Shown here piece by piece: positions 22,250 to 34,555 of a DNA stretch of 64,000 bases (position 1 is its first letter; each line of letters begins with the position of its first letter). The translations under genes were made by a program, and so were the position numbers. Below the pieces are notes generated by a model. The model saw nothing but the letters and a program-made list of their open reading frames with translations, ran no database searches and had not been told where the DNA came from. The stretch spans positions 8,494,001 to 8,558,000 of the forward strand of contig JABWDB010000006.1 in NCBI GenBank assembly GCA_019614645.1. Reading direction: 5' to 3'. Origin of the DNA: Stratiolaelaps scimitus. Lineage: Eukaryota > Arthropoda > Arachnida > Mesostigmata > Laelapidae.

Positions 22250-24460
22250 GCAGTTTAAGGGCGTTGTACAACTCCAAATTATTGAATGGTTACAATACAA
22301 ACGCTAAGCTCAAGTCATGGTGGCAATTCTATTAAGCAGTTCTGTATGATGTTGCGAATTAGCCGAGATTAGATGTCGCTTATGAGAAATGCGTCATATA
22401 TAGCAATATAAGGCAAAGCTATATATTTATTCATATAATGCGTAACGTTCGATGTTTCTTGTATGACCGTAATTACTAGATATCATAATCGAATCGAGGC
22501 TCCACATGTATGAAATAGCGGTGTCCATATATCGTATGCGAGATATTCGGCAGTGATAGGTAGGTTAGGTACTGATCAATGGTGCGAACCTCTCTGTTGA
22601 AGGGGCGTCCATCCCATTGTTACGTTGCAGTAAGTCGTCCAACATCTTGTGACTTCGACCGTTTTGGCAACTAATCGTGTTTCCTACGAGTGCGCACCAC
22701 GATCGACGTTTATGCTCAATCAGTCCAGCATTAAAACATTTGTGAACTAACGATGAACGAGTTGTCGAAGATAACCCCCTCAACAAACCAAGAAGGACAT
22801 GCGTGTTCTCGGTCGAATATACTGATGATATATGGATGTTGTAGACGAATCACGAAGCTGTTCAATCGAAATTGTCCAATTTACAGCATTACTAAGACAG
22901 CGCAAACAAATCCGTTGTTCGTATGCGTTCTTACTCCGTCCGGGAAACAGTGCGCCCTGAGGGGTAGCAGGTAGGGTGTAGCGATCGTTCTTCCACGAAC
23001 AGCGGTAGTCTCCATTGGGCAAGCGAGCGAATAAACAAGTCGAAAAGGGAATGCCTGATTCAAGTGAGTGCAATAAAAATCCTAGACTAGATTCTGACAA
23101 GAGAGAGGGCGCGAACATGGTGTGTATGTTTTTTGTACAGGGAGATATAGGTTGTAGGAAGTCGATGTATCCTAGGAGACGAGCAGATACTGTAGGCTTC
23201 GTTCAGCCTTACGGAATATCTGAACTACATCGATATCTTCTCTGTGAGGGCTGCTCTCACCCCCCCCTCCCCCTCTCTGCTCTCAGAGACTTGCCAATGC
23301 TTTCGTCAGAGCCGTCGGGCCGGGGTCAATGAGCTTCTTCGACTTCGGCATGGACAATAGTTTAGCTTTGCTTTGGAGATAATAATGAATTTTATCCGGA
23401 GACGATGTGTGGGCAAGATGTCCCATGTCTCGCATGAAGCCACAGTAGTCCTTTACGTATAACATGTGATATTTGGGTTAATTCTTTACGCGTTTTCTGA
23501 AAGAACTGTCGGTTCACTTGTTCATGATGAGAGATGTGTCTCCTTCTGCGGGACGACGAAATATTAAATAGGTGCCATCTTTGTTGAGTATTCTGCATGA
23601 GCCTGTATTTCCCTAAATGAAACAGGAACACAAACAACGTCTTAAAGGCGATAAAAGCATCAGAATATCAAGCGTAACTTGCCAGAAAAACAGACTCGCT
23701 TAGTGTGACAACTGTAAGCCACCAGATGGGTCCTTCTCAGGCAGGACCCCAACACAGAAGCCACAGTACTCATAGGAGACTAAGGCACCCGGCTCCAGAA
23801 CACTAGCACACCTTTCCTGGAGATCGAAGTAATGCCAAGCGGCCGACACTAGGGAAGAGATAGACTCTCAGCAGAGAATTGCTTTTAGCAGGCAGAGGCG
23901 TTTTGTCATTCACGTCAACCCTGCGTTGGGTCGGCCCACTTCCATGGAGATTGTAATGTCTCTCGTGGTGTCCGTGCGTTTGAAGAAAATTTCCTACTCT
24001 CAAAAAAATATGGGCCCTTCGGTGTTAGTCATTTGCAACAATATTCAGAATCAAGCCTTGTTCTCGTATTTTCCATAATGGAAAGTCAACCTTTGACCGT
24101 GTCAGCTTCACGACCCGTACAACTTTATATAAACATTATTCTCACTATGTTTTCGATTTCCAAGTCGAGGCTCATTGTCGGCAACTAGAACATCAACAAG
24201 CGGACCCCTACAGAACATACTGACCAAGTGCAAGAAATACGCTTCATATTTTTATGGAAATATGAACAAATTATTGTCGTCGACGTCCATCCCGCTTTTT
24301 GGCCTCACCCGCCTGTTTACCTATGCTTATATCCTTTCTGTCCCGTCCCTAACATAATCGCAACATCAATGTTATATGCAGCCACATAAAGCATTATTTA
24401 CATATGTGCATACACCGTATGTTTTATTCCATTGTTCGTCTCCCACACACCGACAACTTC
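22250..24460. other. Non-coding stretch
   Basis: Frames at 22565-22786, 22780-23118, 23283-23637 and 23803-24003 (all minus) are open but unrecognised. A C-rich run is at 23261-23274. Confidence 0.45.
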
Positions 24461-24468
24461 TATATAAA
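24461..24468 (+). promoter_or_regulatory. TATA-like box at the edge of a GC-rich patch
   Basis: TATATAAA marks the switch from AT-rich to GC-rich sequence. The nearest initiator-like TCAG is at 24498, somewhat too far for the usual spacing, and TCAGTG follows at 24528. Weak evidence. Confidence 0.22.
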
Positions 24469-24479
24469 CCCGGCCTCCA

Positions 24480-25720
24480 TTCACCTCTTTGGCCCCATCA
24501 GCGTCGAGAGGAACTCGAGCCACCCACTCAGTGAGCACAATCCAGCTCTGTAGTCCGTCCGTCCGTCTGCACAGACTGAGCCACCAGCCAGTTCTTCATC
24601 CGCTAGATGGCGTTTCAGTGTCATCTGAGTTGCTGTCAACTCTCTCTCTCTCTCTCTCCCGTTTTTTTCGCTGAGACCTTCGTTTTTTATCTCGTTCTTT
24701 CTTTTGTCATTCGTCGACCGTTGCTCGTCATCCGTTGTGGCCGGCTCAACCACTTTGCGGTCGATGAAATGCATTTGCACCATTGCCCTGCCTTGCCGTC
24801 GGGTCACTTCGCCTTGCCTGGCCTCGCCAGCCTCGGTGACAAGTCCCACTATTTCTACTGACTGTACCGCCTTTTGCAGCATCCGCGTTTCGACGACGCC
24901 CATTGGACACCCGCACCAGGGCAACCGTCGTCCTCGGAAGTCTTCGGCCCGCTGTCGTTCCACCAGTGCGCCGTTGCGTCTGTCTCTATTCGCCAACTGA
25001 GTCCAGCACGTCCAGCCTGTCCTGTCTCGAGCACAGTGCATGCCGCATCGTGCGAGCTACAGCCGCCTGCGAGAAGATGACTACACATCTCAGTTGTCCA
25101 TTTCTTCGGTATAAGCCGAAGGAGAAGTAAAAGAAGAGGGGCCTTTGTACGGGACCTCATTCGCCGGCCGCGTTCACGAAGGACAAAGCCTGCCCCGCTG
25201 TCCCTAGTCGCGCTAGTGGGCAGAGCAAAGCCTACGGAACGGTCACCTACATAGTCGTGGTGCCAAGCAAATTGTCGTCGTCGTTGTCGTCAATTCACGT
25301 CGCAGTTGTCTTGTAAATAGGGTGATAAAAGCGCCACCCGGTTGGACTCGACCAGCCCAATCTCGCATCGCGTCGCGCCCCCACCGCACACTGCTTGTCG
25401 CCCTTTCATGGCTACGCGGCCTGGCCACACCGAGTCCACGGCTCGTATGACCCGCCGTTGGGCCATCCAAATCGCTGCTGTACTGTACGTCTCTTTGCTT
25501 TTGCGTGTCGTCGTTGGGGGCACTACGAGTTGTGGAGCCGACGTCATCGGCGGCAGCAGCAGCCGGACCACCACCACCATCAACGATGGCAATCCGAATC
25601 GGCGAGACAGCACAACAGGAACGACACGAGCGCCTTGACAAGTTTGGCACTTCCTCGCTCAACGGCTCGGTGAGCACTTTGCCAAAACTCGTCCCCTGAC
25701 GCCGACTGTTTTCAGTGGAC
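24480..25720. other. GC-rich patch
   Basis: Contains a CT run at 24639-24660 and several open frames on both strands (for example 24481-25041 minus, 186 codons; 25243-25677 minus, 144 codons). None shows a domain and they overlap heavily. Confidence 0.4.
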
Positions 25721-27541
25721 AGGCTGACCGACTAAGGGACGACCCCGCCGCCTGCGGTATCGAGGTGAACACTCATCTACACACGGATTGGGTGCTGCTT
25801 AAGGACTCGATAGAGTCAACTGCGCAGACAGTCGAAGCCTGGCGAACTCGAGTGATGCAGGATATCGGAACCCGATGGACCAGCACCAGCTTATCATCCT
25901 CCCCGATCCCTCCATGCTCAGAGTGATCTGAAAAACGTGAGGAGGATCCGACCCGAACAACAGAATTCACTGGCTAACTCGGTACCGTGACGCAAAATGT
26001 CTATTTCTATTTTGTTGCTCATCGTGTATGGAAAAATTGTAGAGTCTCACACAAGCGTATTCCCGAGATAGGAGGGATGCTTCATGTGGACGATTTATTG
26101 ACACTTTTGTTAAATATTCACTAAACCATATTTGTCTATGGACAAATTAAATGTTGGTACATCGATACATGCTAATACATCAGTTTCAAAATTCACTAAA
26201 TAAAGATTTTTTTTTGTATTGTTGCGCATTTTTTGGTAAATTATTGTAGATATTAACTTATAAGGAACACACACAGACATCGACTACTATGCACTGATTC
26301 ACTGTCTAAACTTGACAACCCCATTGTACTACTGCCTGAAAACCATCCAACATAGCTGAAGGCTTCCGCATGCATTTTGACGGTGGACCTCTGTGGAGGT
26401 TTCAAAATGCAAAATGTCTACATCGCCCAAAAGTCGTTTTTAGGCAACAAACCCTTCCGCTTTAACCTCACCCTCCTTCTTGATTCGTATTGTGCAGCAT
26501 ATCACGATGTCCCGCAGTTTCACACAACACCGGGAGTGGGGCGAGGCAGCACAATCAACCTGCACCTGTGTGAGTGTCCCGTATTTAAGTTCATACACGT
26601 TTGCAGAGGGCCCACCCATATAAACCGAAGCATCTTCATAGCACTCGGCAGTCCTTGTTGCACCGGCCCTTCTCTTCTCTCCCTGAGATGTGATCGCAAC
26701 ACGTTCCAATCTTCTTGTCTTCTTTATATACCTACCTGTATACGGGCTACCCACACCAATCCAGTTAGTTAATGGCGACCGTTAGCCCGTTCCTGAGAAG
26801 GTATCAATTGGCGGCGTGGCGGGACCCAACAAGCAGATCTCCCTCCTGCCACCAGGTACTGTTGTTACAAATTGTTACGACGGTTCCTCTGCTGGCTGTT
26901 GTTGAAGAGGACTGCCTGCCCATCGGCGCCGGGCCAAGCGTTGTCGTCGCTGCTGGTCCTAACCAGGCCTGCAAGCAGGTCCTGGTCGTTGGCCTGCTAC
27001 TGTTGTTTTTGTTGTTGTCGTCGTTGTTGACAATCATCTGCACACGGAGTGCAGATGTTGACTGACCCGGCGCGTCTGGCCGAGGTCTCGTTATCACAAG
27101 GTAAATATTACTCGGCACTGCCCTGTCTTGGCTCGGAATCCCCATTGACTTCGTTCGTTGAAGATAGCCGTGCTTGCTGGGGAGAGCTGTCTCCCTAAAG
27201 GGACCTCGGTAAGATCTCCCTAAAGGGTCCGTCGATGCATCCCGGTCTTGATGCTGCTCTATTCATTGTATGACTGACCGTCGGTGTATGGTTTTGTCTA
27301 CATGGGACGAAAGCGGATAGAGAGCTGATTTAAAGGATACTGTTGCCCGATCCGCCAATGGTGGTGGTGATGCTGCTGCTGCTGATGATGTAAGGTGACG
27401 TATCGAAGTACAGGTCTGTCTACTCGTAAACACAGTTTCGATATATACCCTCTTTCCTCTTCTGCCAAGCGATACCGCTGAACACCTGTCGGCATCCACA
27501 CGCACACACACAAATAGATATCTATGTGTGTATATTTTTAC
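25721..27541. other. Non-coding stretch
   Basis: AT-rich to 26770, then mixed. TGTTGTTG-rich segments lie at about 26865 and 27000-27030. TCTCCCTAAAGGG is repeated at 27190 and 27215. No gene recognised. Confidence 0.45.

Positions 27542-27567
<26 letters not shown>
27542..27567. repeat. (TA)n microsatellite
   Basis: TA dinucleotide tract of 26 bases. Confidence 0.94.
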
Positions 27568-27572
<5 letters not shown>

Positions 27573-28449
27573 GGCATAATCCCATTGGTTTTCCAATGAG
27601 GCTGGCAAATGTGTGATAAGGTAGTACCACACACCCCGATTTCGTACCACGTAGATCCGGCGCACGTACCACACCAGCGTCTGCTCCGTGGTTGGCTGAC
27701 ATGGCAACGCGTACACAACAGGAAGCTAATGATAACGGCAAATTAAAGTGACTCACACAGCTTTGGCAGTCTCGAGTTGACCGGCACTACGCTACATGGG
27801 GGATATACGCGAAACTTAAAAAAAGAACCGCGAAACCCAGATACACAAATTGCCTGACTGTAGAAATTCTCGAATTATTATACACATTTGATATTTTCCT
27901 AAAAGGTAACGACCCAATTGTGAATAATGCTGTTAGGTATTGTATAATCTCAAAAGCGGACCATCATAGATAGATGATATCGCTTGAAGTGGCGAAAACG
28001 AGACAGATGTACTCAGAGACAACGGGGGAAGGTTTCGAGACGAAATATTGATGTATTGTAAATACTAAGATCTATAAATAGCAATACAGACTGTGTCATT
28101 TATTCAGTGGGGAAGATTATCCGCAATGAATGCAAATTATAGCAAGCATATAAATCTTTATAAATGTTGTATATAGACCTTTTCGGGGCCGGTTCGTACA
28201 TCCAGTTGTAATCCCTCAATGCAACGTCATGTGCAATTCGTTAAATCGGCGTAAGTGGGCGAGTCCTTGATGGGAGCGGAGAACGATTTCTCGTTCCAAT
28301 CATCAGTAAGCGCTTCCCGGAGACATAAAATATAACATTGATTACATGTGATATATACTAATCATGGCCAATCCGAACGCTAGCTAAATAATGTGAATAT
28401 GTACTACGAAATGTAGCAGTTGACTGTAAAGTCCACTTGTCAATAGTTT
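27568..28449. other. Non-coding stretch
   Basis: AT-rich, no open frame of note and no repeat family recognised. Confidence 0.5.
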
Positions 28450-28770
28450 CACAAATAAAATCGTTTTAACGAAATCAAAATGAGACAGTTTCTCATTAAA
28501 ACGTCCGCGATCGATGAATTGGTTGTGACGGCATGCCGTCACTGGCAGACGTTCATTGGGATGTCATTGTGAAACTTTATCTCTGGATTGATCTCTAATT
28601 CTCTACATCGAGTTATTAGCGTTCTCGCAGGCGTAACTCGATGTTCAGGATGCAATCAACGCCTGGAATTAGATAGTGAATGGACTTCGAGATGTTTAAA
28701 CGGTTTATAATCTCCCTTCATTAGGTAGATATTTTTACCTCGCTGACGTGAGCGATGCCTCACGTGACAA
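28450..28770. other. Palindrome-rich segment
   Basis: Four inverted repeats lie within 320 bases. CGTTTTAA pairs with TTAAAACG (28463-28502), with AATGAGA/TCTCATT nested inside. A perfect 18-base palindrome GTGACGGCATGCCGTCAC is at 28525-28542. ACATCGAGTTA pairs with TAACTCGATGT (28605-28615 with 28634-28644), with outer support from CTAATTC/GAATTAG. ACGTGAG pairs with CTCACGT at about 28746-28765. There is no coding frame. It could be a structured RNA, a cluster of dimeric-protein binding sites or part of an old mobile element; the sequence does not decide. Confidence 0.6.
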
Positions 28771-29600
28771 CAATGGTATCGAGTCATGCTTAGAGATCGA
28801 CAAGCACTTCACCGAATTTCAATGGCCAGATGGTTGTGATCTATGCGACGGATAATTTTTGATTAGTTCGTAAAAGAACGCGAGTTTTATGTAGCAAATT
28901 CAAAACAGTCAATATGAAGCAATTCTTATTGAGGAACATATTTTCGATTAATTATTCTCTGGGACGGGGGTTCAGGTCGAGGCCTAAGGTCACGGCCAAC
29001 CCCCGAGAAAGCCGATGACATTGACTCTCTGCACACACCCACAGCTGGGGAGAAGCTCCGCAGAACGTACGACCCTACGCACTTGTCACATGCAGAGCAG
29101 AACAGCTTGTGGAACATCCCATCCGAGGAGGGTGGCCGTAAGAGGGACTCCTAAAGTAATTCTTTCATGATGTTCAATGCAAATATTGTGCACCCTGACG
29201 TTCGCAAGAACAGGAATAGGTGTCCATATACATAATTGCAGAATCAAAATGCTGTCTGCCTGAATTGCAGCTCGCATTTGATAGAGACCTAGAATCGTAT
29301 CCGATCGATTTGGATTACCAGAGATCATTACAACGGCAAAAGTGGATAACGACTAATGTTTGAAGTTATCCTTTTGTTTCGAGGTTGTTATTGTAGTTTT
29401 TGCAACGTGCACCTTACTACCAAATACTTCGTGAGTAATGCTTAAATGCATTAAAATTGTGTGAACTTTCGTATTACACATGTCGTCATGACTGTTTCTA
29501 TTTCTTTTTTTTTGGTTCACCAGGATTCAAAGGCAGAAAAAGAAGCCGGTTCGATGCCATGGGAATTTCTGCTTCGAATCAGTTCATCAGGTATTCGTTC
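28771..29600. other. Non-coding stretch
   Basis: AT-rich. Short minus frames (28926-29117, 29086-29328) are unrecognised. Confidence 0.5.
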
Positions 29601-30140
29601 CATACGCCGATGATGTTAGGCCATCATGTCCTCTCCCGGTGGTTCGGCCGACATTGGCTTTTTGCTTGCCCAGGCCGTCCAGGCAGACAGGCAGGCAGGC
29701 TGATCCAAAAAGCTAATCCTCGAAATCCGGAGCTGGAACGTTGGCAGGCCCTACGCGAACCGGTCGGTCTCCAAGCGGAAGCAAAGCACGACAAGGGAGG
29801 AATCGGCTCTCTGATAGGAGACCCCCAGCGGCGAGGTGAGGGGTGGCGAGCAGAGGCGGGAGGCGAAGACCGGTAAAGGAGCTACTTTCAGAGGGATACT
29901 TTCTGCTGCTGATGCCACTGCTCCGCCGCTTCTCCTCTGTAATCGGCTTACTTTTCCCCGTTCGTCCGCCTGCCTGCCCGCCCGACCGGCAGGCCGCTGG
30001 CCCGCGCGCGCCATTCGGGCGCTGTGCGTCCGCAAGCCGAGAGATGGGCGCGTTTCGTCGTTGGCTCCACTGGGACATCTTTAAGGCATCCGCCGCGACA
30101 AACTTCGGTCAGCTTTCTTCTATAGTGCCTTTCGTATAGT
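29601..30140. other. GC-rich patch
   Basis: Short CpG-rich patch with a GGCAGGCAGG-like tract near 29680 and overlapping open frames on both strands (29713-30078 minus, 29843-30139 plus). No domain recognised. Confidence 0.4.
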
Positions 30141-31275
30141 AGTAAGCTGTGGCCGATTTTTTCGCTGGTTTTTTTTTTTGACATTTTTCTTGTTTTTGGT
30201 AATGTGCGACAACTCGAAGCTCCGTTAGCCGTTATCAGTGGTGAACAAGGTTGATTTCAACGAGTAGTCGATCTAGTTTTTGCTGGCTTTATTCAAACAA
30301 GTTAGCTATTGTGGCGTGTCGCAGCAGTGGGCTGAGGACGCGGCGATCAGATCGCGAAGAGAAAGAAACGCCGAGTTTCCTTTTCAAAGGACGTTCGTAG
30401 GAAAGCTAGATTTTTCCATCTAGTTTTGACGTCTGAAACATTGATTCTACGTTCACGAGCGTTTCAGCCCGTAAGAGCAAGATCGAGCGGATTAGATGAT
30501 TTGCATTTGTAATAGAATTTCATTCATAATTTGACCAGATTTCCGTGCCATATTCCCATTGAGGCATTTAAAGTTACGATCGACTTGCCGATGTCAGCAC
30601 ACATCAATACGATCAGCGTACGTTTGTTACAGCCGATACACGGAAGCATACTAATTTGTAGTTGTCAAACTTAAATTTAAATTAACCCTCTAATTGTCGA
30701 GAACGAAATTCCGACCTGGGACCCAACCGCCCCCTCGGGATCGGCTGATGATTGAGGCCTCAGGTCAAAACGCCAGATTTGTTTTGCTGAGTCTACCTGC
30801 GTTCAGATTGCCCTCGTTGTTAGTATATAATTAATATCAAAAAATAGCTTGTTCGGTCACTAGTGGGGACCATTGAAACGAAGGTAAAGAAGAGAGAGGT
30901 TTCTCAATTTGAGGATGACTTGGTTTGCCTCACATGTGTGAGCGCCTAATTGCAAAGATTGCCTGGCAGACCAATTCCCTCCGGCAAGTTCTGATTTGTT
31001 CCCTACAATGAAAGTGATCCGCTCATTAGGGCAATTCCGACCAAGCCGGTTATCTCAACCATACAGATGCATAAATGGGAACATGATTTCGGTCGAATTC
31101 ACATTGCAAGCGCATATACCAACAATAGCCCGCTGGGCAGCTATGTCCTTCAATATTTAATAGAATGCAATATGCGTAGCAAACAAAACTCTCTAGTTTG
31201 ATTCCCAACTTGTTCGTAAGCACTGATAGTTCGAATGGTCAATTCAACACAGTGATACAAAGCTGAGCCTTGCTG
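30141..31275. other. AT-rich non-coding stretch
   Basis: A T11 run near 30170. No gene or repeat family recognised. Confidence 0.5.
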
Positions 31276-31310
31276 ATCGAACGCAGTTGTGATAACGCTT
31301 GAGTTCTCGT
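31276..31310 (-). repeat. LINE/SINE shared 3' tail, copy d (partial)
   Basis: On the minus strand: GAGAACTCAAGCGTTATCACAA, then CTGCGTTC. It matches the family core but lacks the AATAAA end. Short and divergent. Confidence 0.45.
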
Positions 31311-32690
31311 AATAATGATTACGTTCTCGTGACGGATGGGACCTTTTTCGTCGTTTATGCATATTAGACTGTTCAGCTGTCTAATATATTGAAGCAACGC
31401 AAAATGCGTGTGGTTGTTAACCAAGAAAAGACCTCATGACCCTATCGTGGACGACAGAGTTGAGCTATCTATTCACATCGGATTAAACTGTATTGGACCT
31501 TCATTCGACTCCCGCAATACCTGTCAAATGGAGATATCGCAATAGAGAATCCATCACTGTTCGTGTTAGCTTCGATTAGTATGTCAATTTTGAGTTGCCA
31601 ATGTTCCGAGTGAGTTTAAGGGAGGGGCAGGTGTTTCCAACAGTTGCTTAATTGTCGACTGACAATGCGCTCGTGTAGATATCGATCGCGTTTTTGTAGA
31701 AGGGTCGATGCCTTCGAGGCCAGCGTTATTTCGGTTGTGTATTAGCTCTGTCTCGTTGACGACATTCAGCGGGTCCACTCGTTAGGACGCGGAACCGGTG
31801 AGCAGGCAGTAAACAGTGAAGCGTATGTATACGATGAACGCCTGCCTGTTGTTTGGATGAAGGATCGTAGTTGGCGTCCCATCCTCTAGCCCGTGCTAGA
31901 CCCCTTTCTCTCTGGTCTCTGGTCCCATTCGGCCCCATATATACGCCTCACCCTCAATCTCCGGCCCCTCTCAACAGACGAATTGCATGCGTGCATGCTT
32001 TTCGTACCGTCCCGCCGGTAACGGGCGGATTGCCCCCAAGGGAAAGATCGGAATCTACTGTCAGACCATCTACCATCCACACAATGGCAGCTCCTTGAAG
32101 CTCGGAGCTCACAGCCTCTGCTGTTCCGGTGATCACACAACAGCCGTGCTGTGCTGTCCTCTAGGCAACCGACATTGTCCGCGTTAGTGCTTCGACTGGG
32201 GCTCTTTCGGATCGTTTGTGAGGTTCAAAGCTGACAACGGTCGCTAAGCAGATGAGGGAACGTGGCGACCAAGGACAACACCTCACCGCTTCCTGCTTGG
32301 CGTATACTGCCCATGCAGTTCTTGTCATTGTTCCGCATTCTTATGGAATACTGGTTGGGTAAGGCTCTCGAGAGGCTTGGATAGCCATCTAGTTATTACA
32401 GTTGTTTACAATAGCCTCTCCTACGCTGAGCGCGACTTAGTCACCCACATCCCGTGGATCAACGAACTCAAACTTTCTGACAGATTAGTTCTGAAAACTT
32501 GAACACGCCGAACTTGCGCTGATCCTATGTACCATCTTTCTGTTATCTACCTATATATCTGTCTGTAACCTAAATAGGCTTCCCTCTAGTAAACTTATCT
32601 ACCTGTCAGGGTGTGCAAGAAGACATTCTTTCCGCTGCAACCCTGCAATGTTATCGTCTACATTCAATTTGCACTAATTAGCTATCCATG
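31311..32690. other. Non-coding stretch
   Basis: Mixed composition. The frames at 31726-32187 on both strands overlap and are unrecognised. Confidence 0.45.
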
Positions 32691-33870
32691 CCTATATCAT
32701 CCCCCCCGCCCGCCCTCCGTGGCTGTCTCCCTTCCTTCCGACCTTCTACGTCATGTTTGAATAGTCAGCTGTCAACGTTGAATACGAATCGCAATGTTTG
32801 GGTGAGCTACTTCGCCCGCTCCGTCTGTCTATCTCGCACTGTCGCACTGTCCCGAATGCATGAGTGCAATCCATCCTCTTGCACGATCCGTTCCTTTAAC
32901 TAAATGTAAATTATTAAGCGTTAAGTTTAATTCGTTTGAACCAATCGAGCGCAAGACGACTGCTGCGACTCGCCTGCTGTGGAATCCAGGGAATATTCAT
33001 CGGGTTCGCCGTCACCGCTGTCACCCTTGCACTCGCCTGCGGGACGCTTCTGTAGTCTCGCAGCTCCCGCACTTCGGCTGCAGAAGCAGCAGCAGAGCGG
33101 AACATAAGCAATCTAGCAGGTCTCTTCTGCTGCGTTTCAGCCACCGCTCTTTCGAAACTTCGAAGAGGTGGTGGCGGCGGGGGCGGCGGCGGCGCACTGC
33201 GGTGTCGTTCAGGTAGTAGTACCTATGAAGCGTACTGCGAGCCGCTATGTCGATTCAGCTTTTCCAGACCCAACTTCGACCCCTGTTTGCAATTGAAGTC
33301 GCAATCTCGGCTGCCTAGTCGTCCGCGAGCCTGGCCAGGAGTCTCCACCGGCCGACCCCCTGGATCGCGTTCGCGCGCGTAGGCTGCTGCATACGCTCCA
33401 GCTGAACGGGGACGGGGCCGTGGTGATGGCGGCCGTGGCAACGGCAGTAGCTGGGTGTGTGGTGTAGCCGCTTCATTGTCGTTATTATGCAGAGCAGCAG
33501 CCGCTGCCGCCGCCGCCACCGCCGCCGTCGCGGCCGAGAGATAGCGAGAGAAACGAGACGAAGCTCGGCAGTAGTCGCAGGAGGCAACGGCGGCGGCTGC
33601 TGCTGCCGCTGCTGCCTGCCGCCTGTCGTCGGAATTAAATCACCCCGCTGCTGTTACCGAGGGCTTACCATAATGGTACGCTACGTACCCATCGCCGCCG
33701 CCGCACCACGATGAGAACTGCAACGACCGAAGAACTAGAACGCTCAATGAAGAGAACGTCGTCGACAACGCGTTCTATTGAAACTGGCACCGGCACCCAT
33801 AACAACGGGATAGAACACAACACGACACAACACCCCATACGTTCCCCCAACTCACTCCGGTGAGTAGTGC
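32691..33870. other. GC-rich patch with triplet repeats
   Basis: Contains GGCGGC runs (33171-33196), GCCGCC runs (33505-33530) and CTGCTGC tracts. Frames are open in several phases. A small plus frame (ATG at 33711, 50 codons) runs directly into a donor-like CCG/GTGAGT at 33860. A minus-strand donor-like CCCG/GTGAGTAAC lies near 34070. A divergent promoter region is possible but unproved. Confidence 0.35.
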
Positions 33871-34357
33871 AGAGAGAAGCGCACCTTCAGCTTCTCCCTG
33901 TGCTAGGCTAAAGTCTGTTCGTGTTGGCTGACGCGGCCAGCATGGGGAAGGGGAATTGAGCGAGCTGAGGGAGCTTAAGAGCTTCTGAAGGAAACCTTCG
34001 TCGGGACCGTTTAAGTTGAGACGTTTACAGCAGCAGCGTGATGGCTGCTGCGCTGTTACTCACCGGGTATCACAGAGCGAGGGAGGGGGAACGCTTTGCT
34101 GTCACTGTCGGAACAAAACAGAGCCGAGCGGCGAGGGGAATATAAAGGCTAACGAAATCTTCCAATTCTTATATTATAACAAATGAAGGTAACAAAAACA
34201 AACAGTTAGATGAGTCGTTTGGTCGTCACGGCGGTGCCAACTGCTAACCTCTCTAGCTGTGGTCCGGGTCCCACGGTGGAGCTTCGGACCCTCACCGGGC
34301 TACAGAGTATTGTTACATTGGGGCTTGGTCTTCTATGGGATATTAACATATCGTGTT

Positions 34358-34545
34358 TGTTTTTCCGGGCTGACCCACAGCCAGCATTTGACGTCCACGG
34401 TACAACTGCTTTCTGCATTGCTTCATAAGACGGACAACCCCTTTTAAAAGCAGATGTGCAACGGTGGGGATCGAACCCGTGCACCTACGTCCGTCTCCTC
34501 CGATTGCAAGACGCATTCGAATGCACCACGCCACCGGGCCCGACA
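34358..34545 (-). mobile_element. tRNA-derived SINE, family 1, copy 1
   Basis: On the minus strand the head carries an A box-like TGGCGTGGTGC (34523-34533) and a B box GGGTTCGATCCCC (34466-34478), the internal RNA polymerase III promoter of tRNA genes. The body follows (TTTAAAAGGGGTTGTCCGTC ... GAAGCAATGCAGAAAG) and ends near GTCAGCCCGGAAAAACA. The second copy at 42916-43098 matches along the whole length. The element is bounded by a 10-base target-site duplication with one mismatch: ATATCGTGTT (34348-34357) and ATGTCGTGTT (34546-34555). It is a retroposon, not a working tRNA gene. Confidence 0.88.
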
Positions 34546-34555
34546 ATGTCGTGTT

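Noticed and set aside
24481..25041. A 186-codon minus frame
   Set aside because: Composition-driven; includes translation of a CT tract and overlaps four plus-strand frames.
27190..27227. TCTCCCTAAAGGG repeated twice
   Set aside because: A single short direct duplication; no array and no spacer regularity that would suggest a CRISPR or operator.
34455..34545. Possible functional tRNA gene on the minus strand
   Set aside because: The A and B boxes are good, but the same sequence recurs at 42.9 kb with a long non-tRNA body and target-site duplications, so it is a SINE head.
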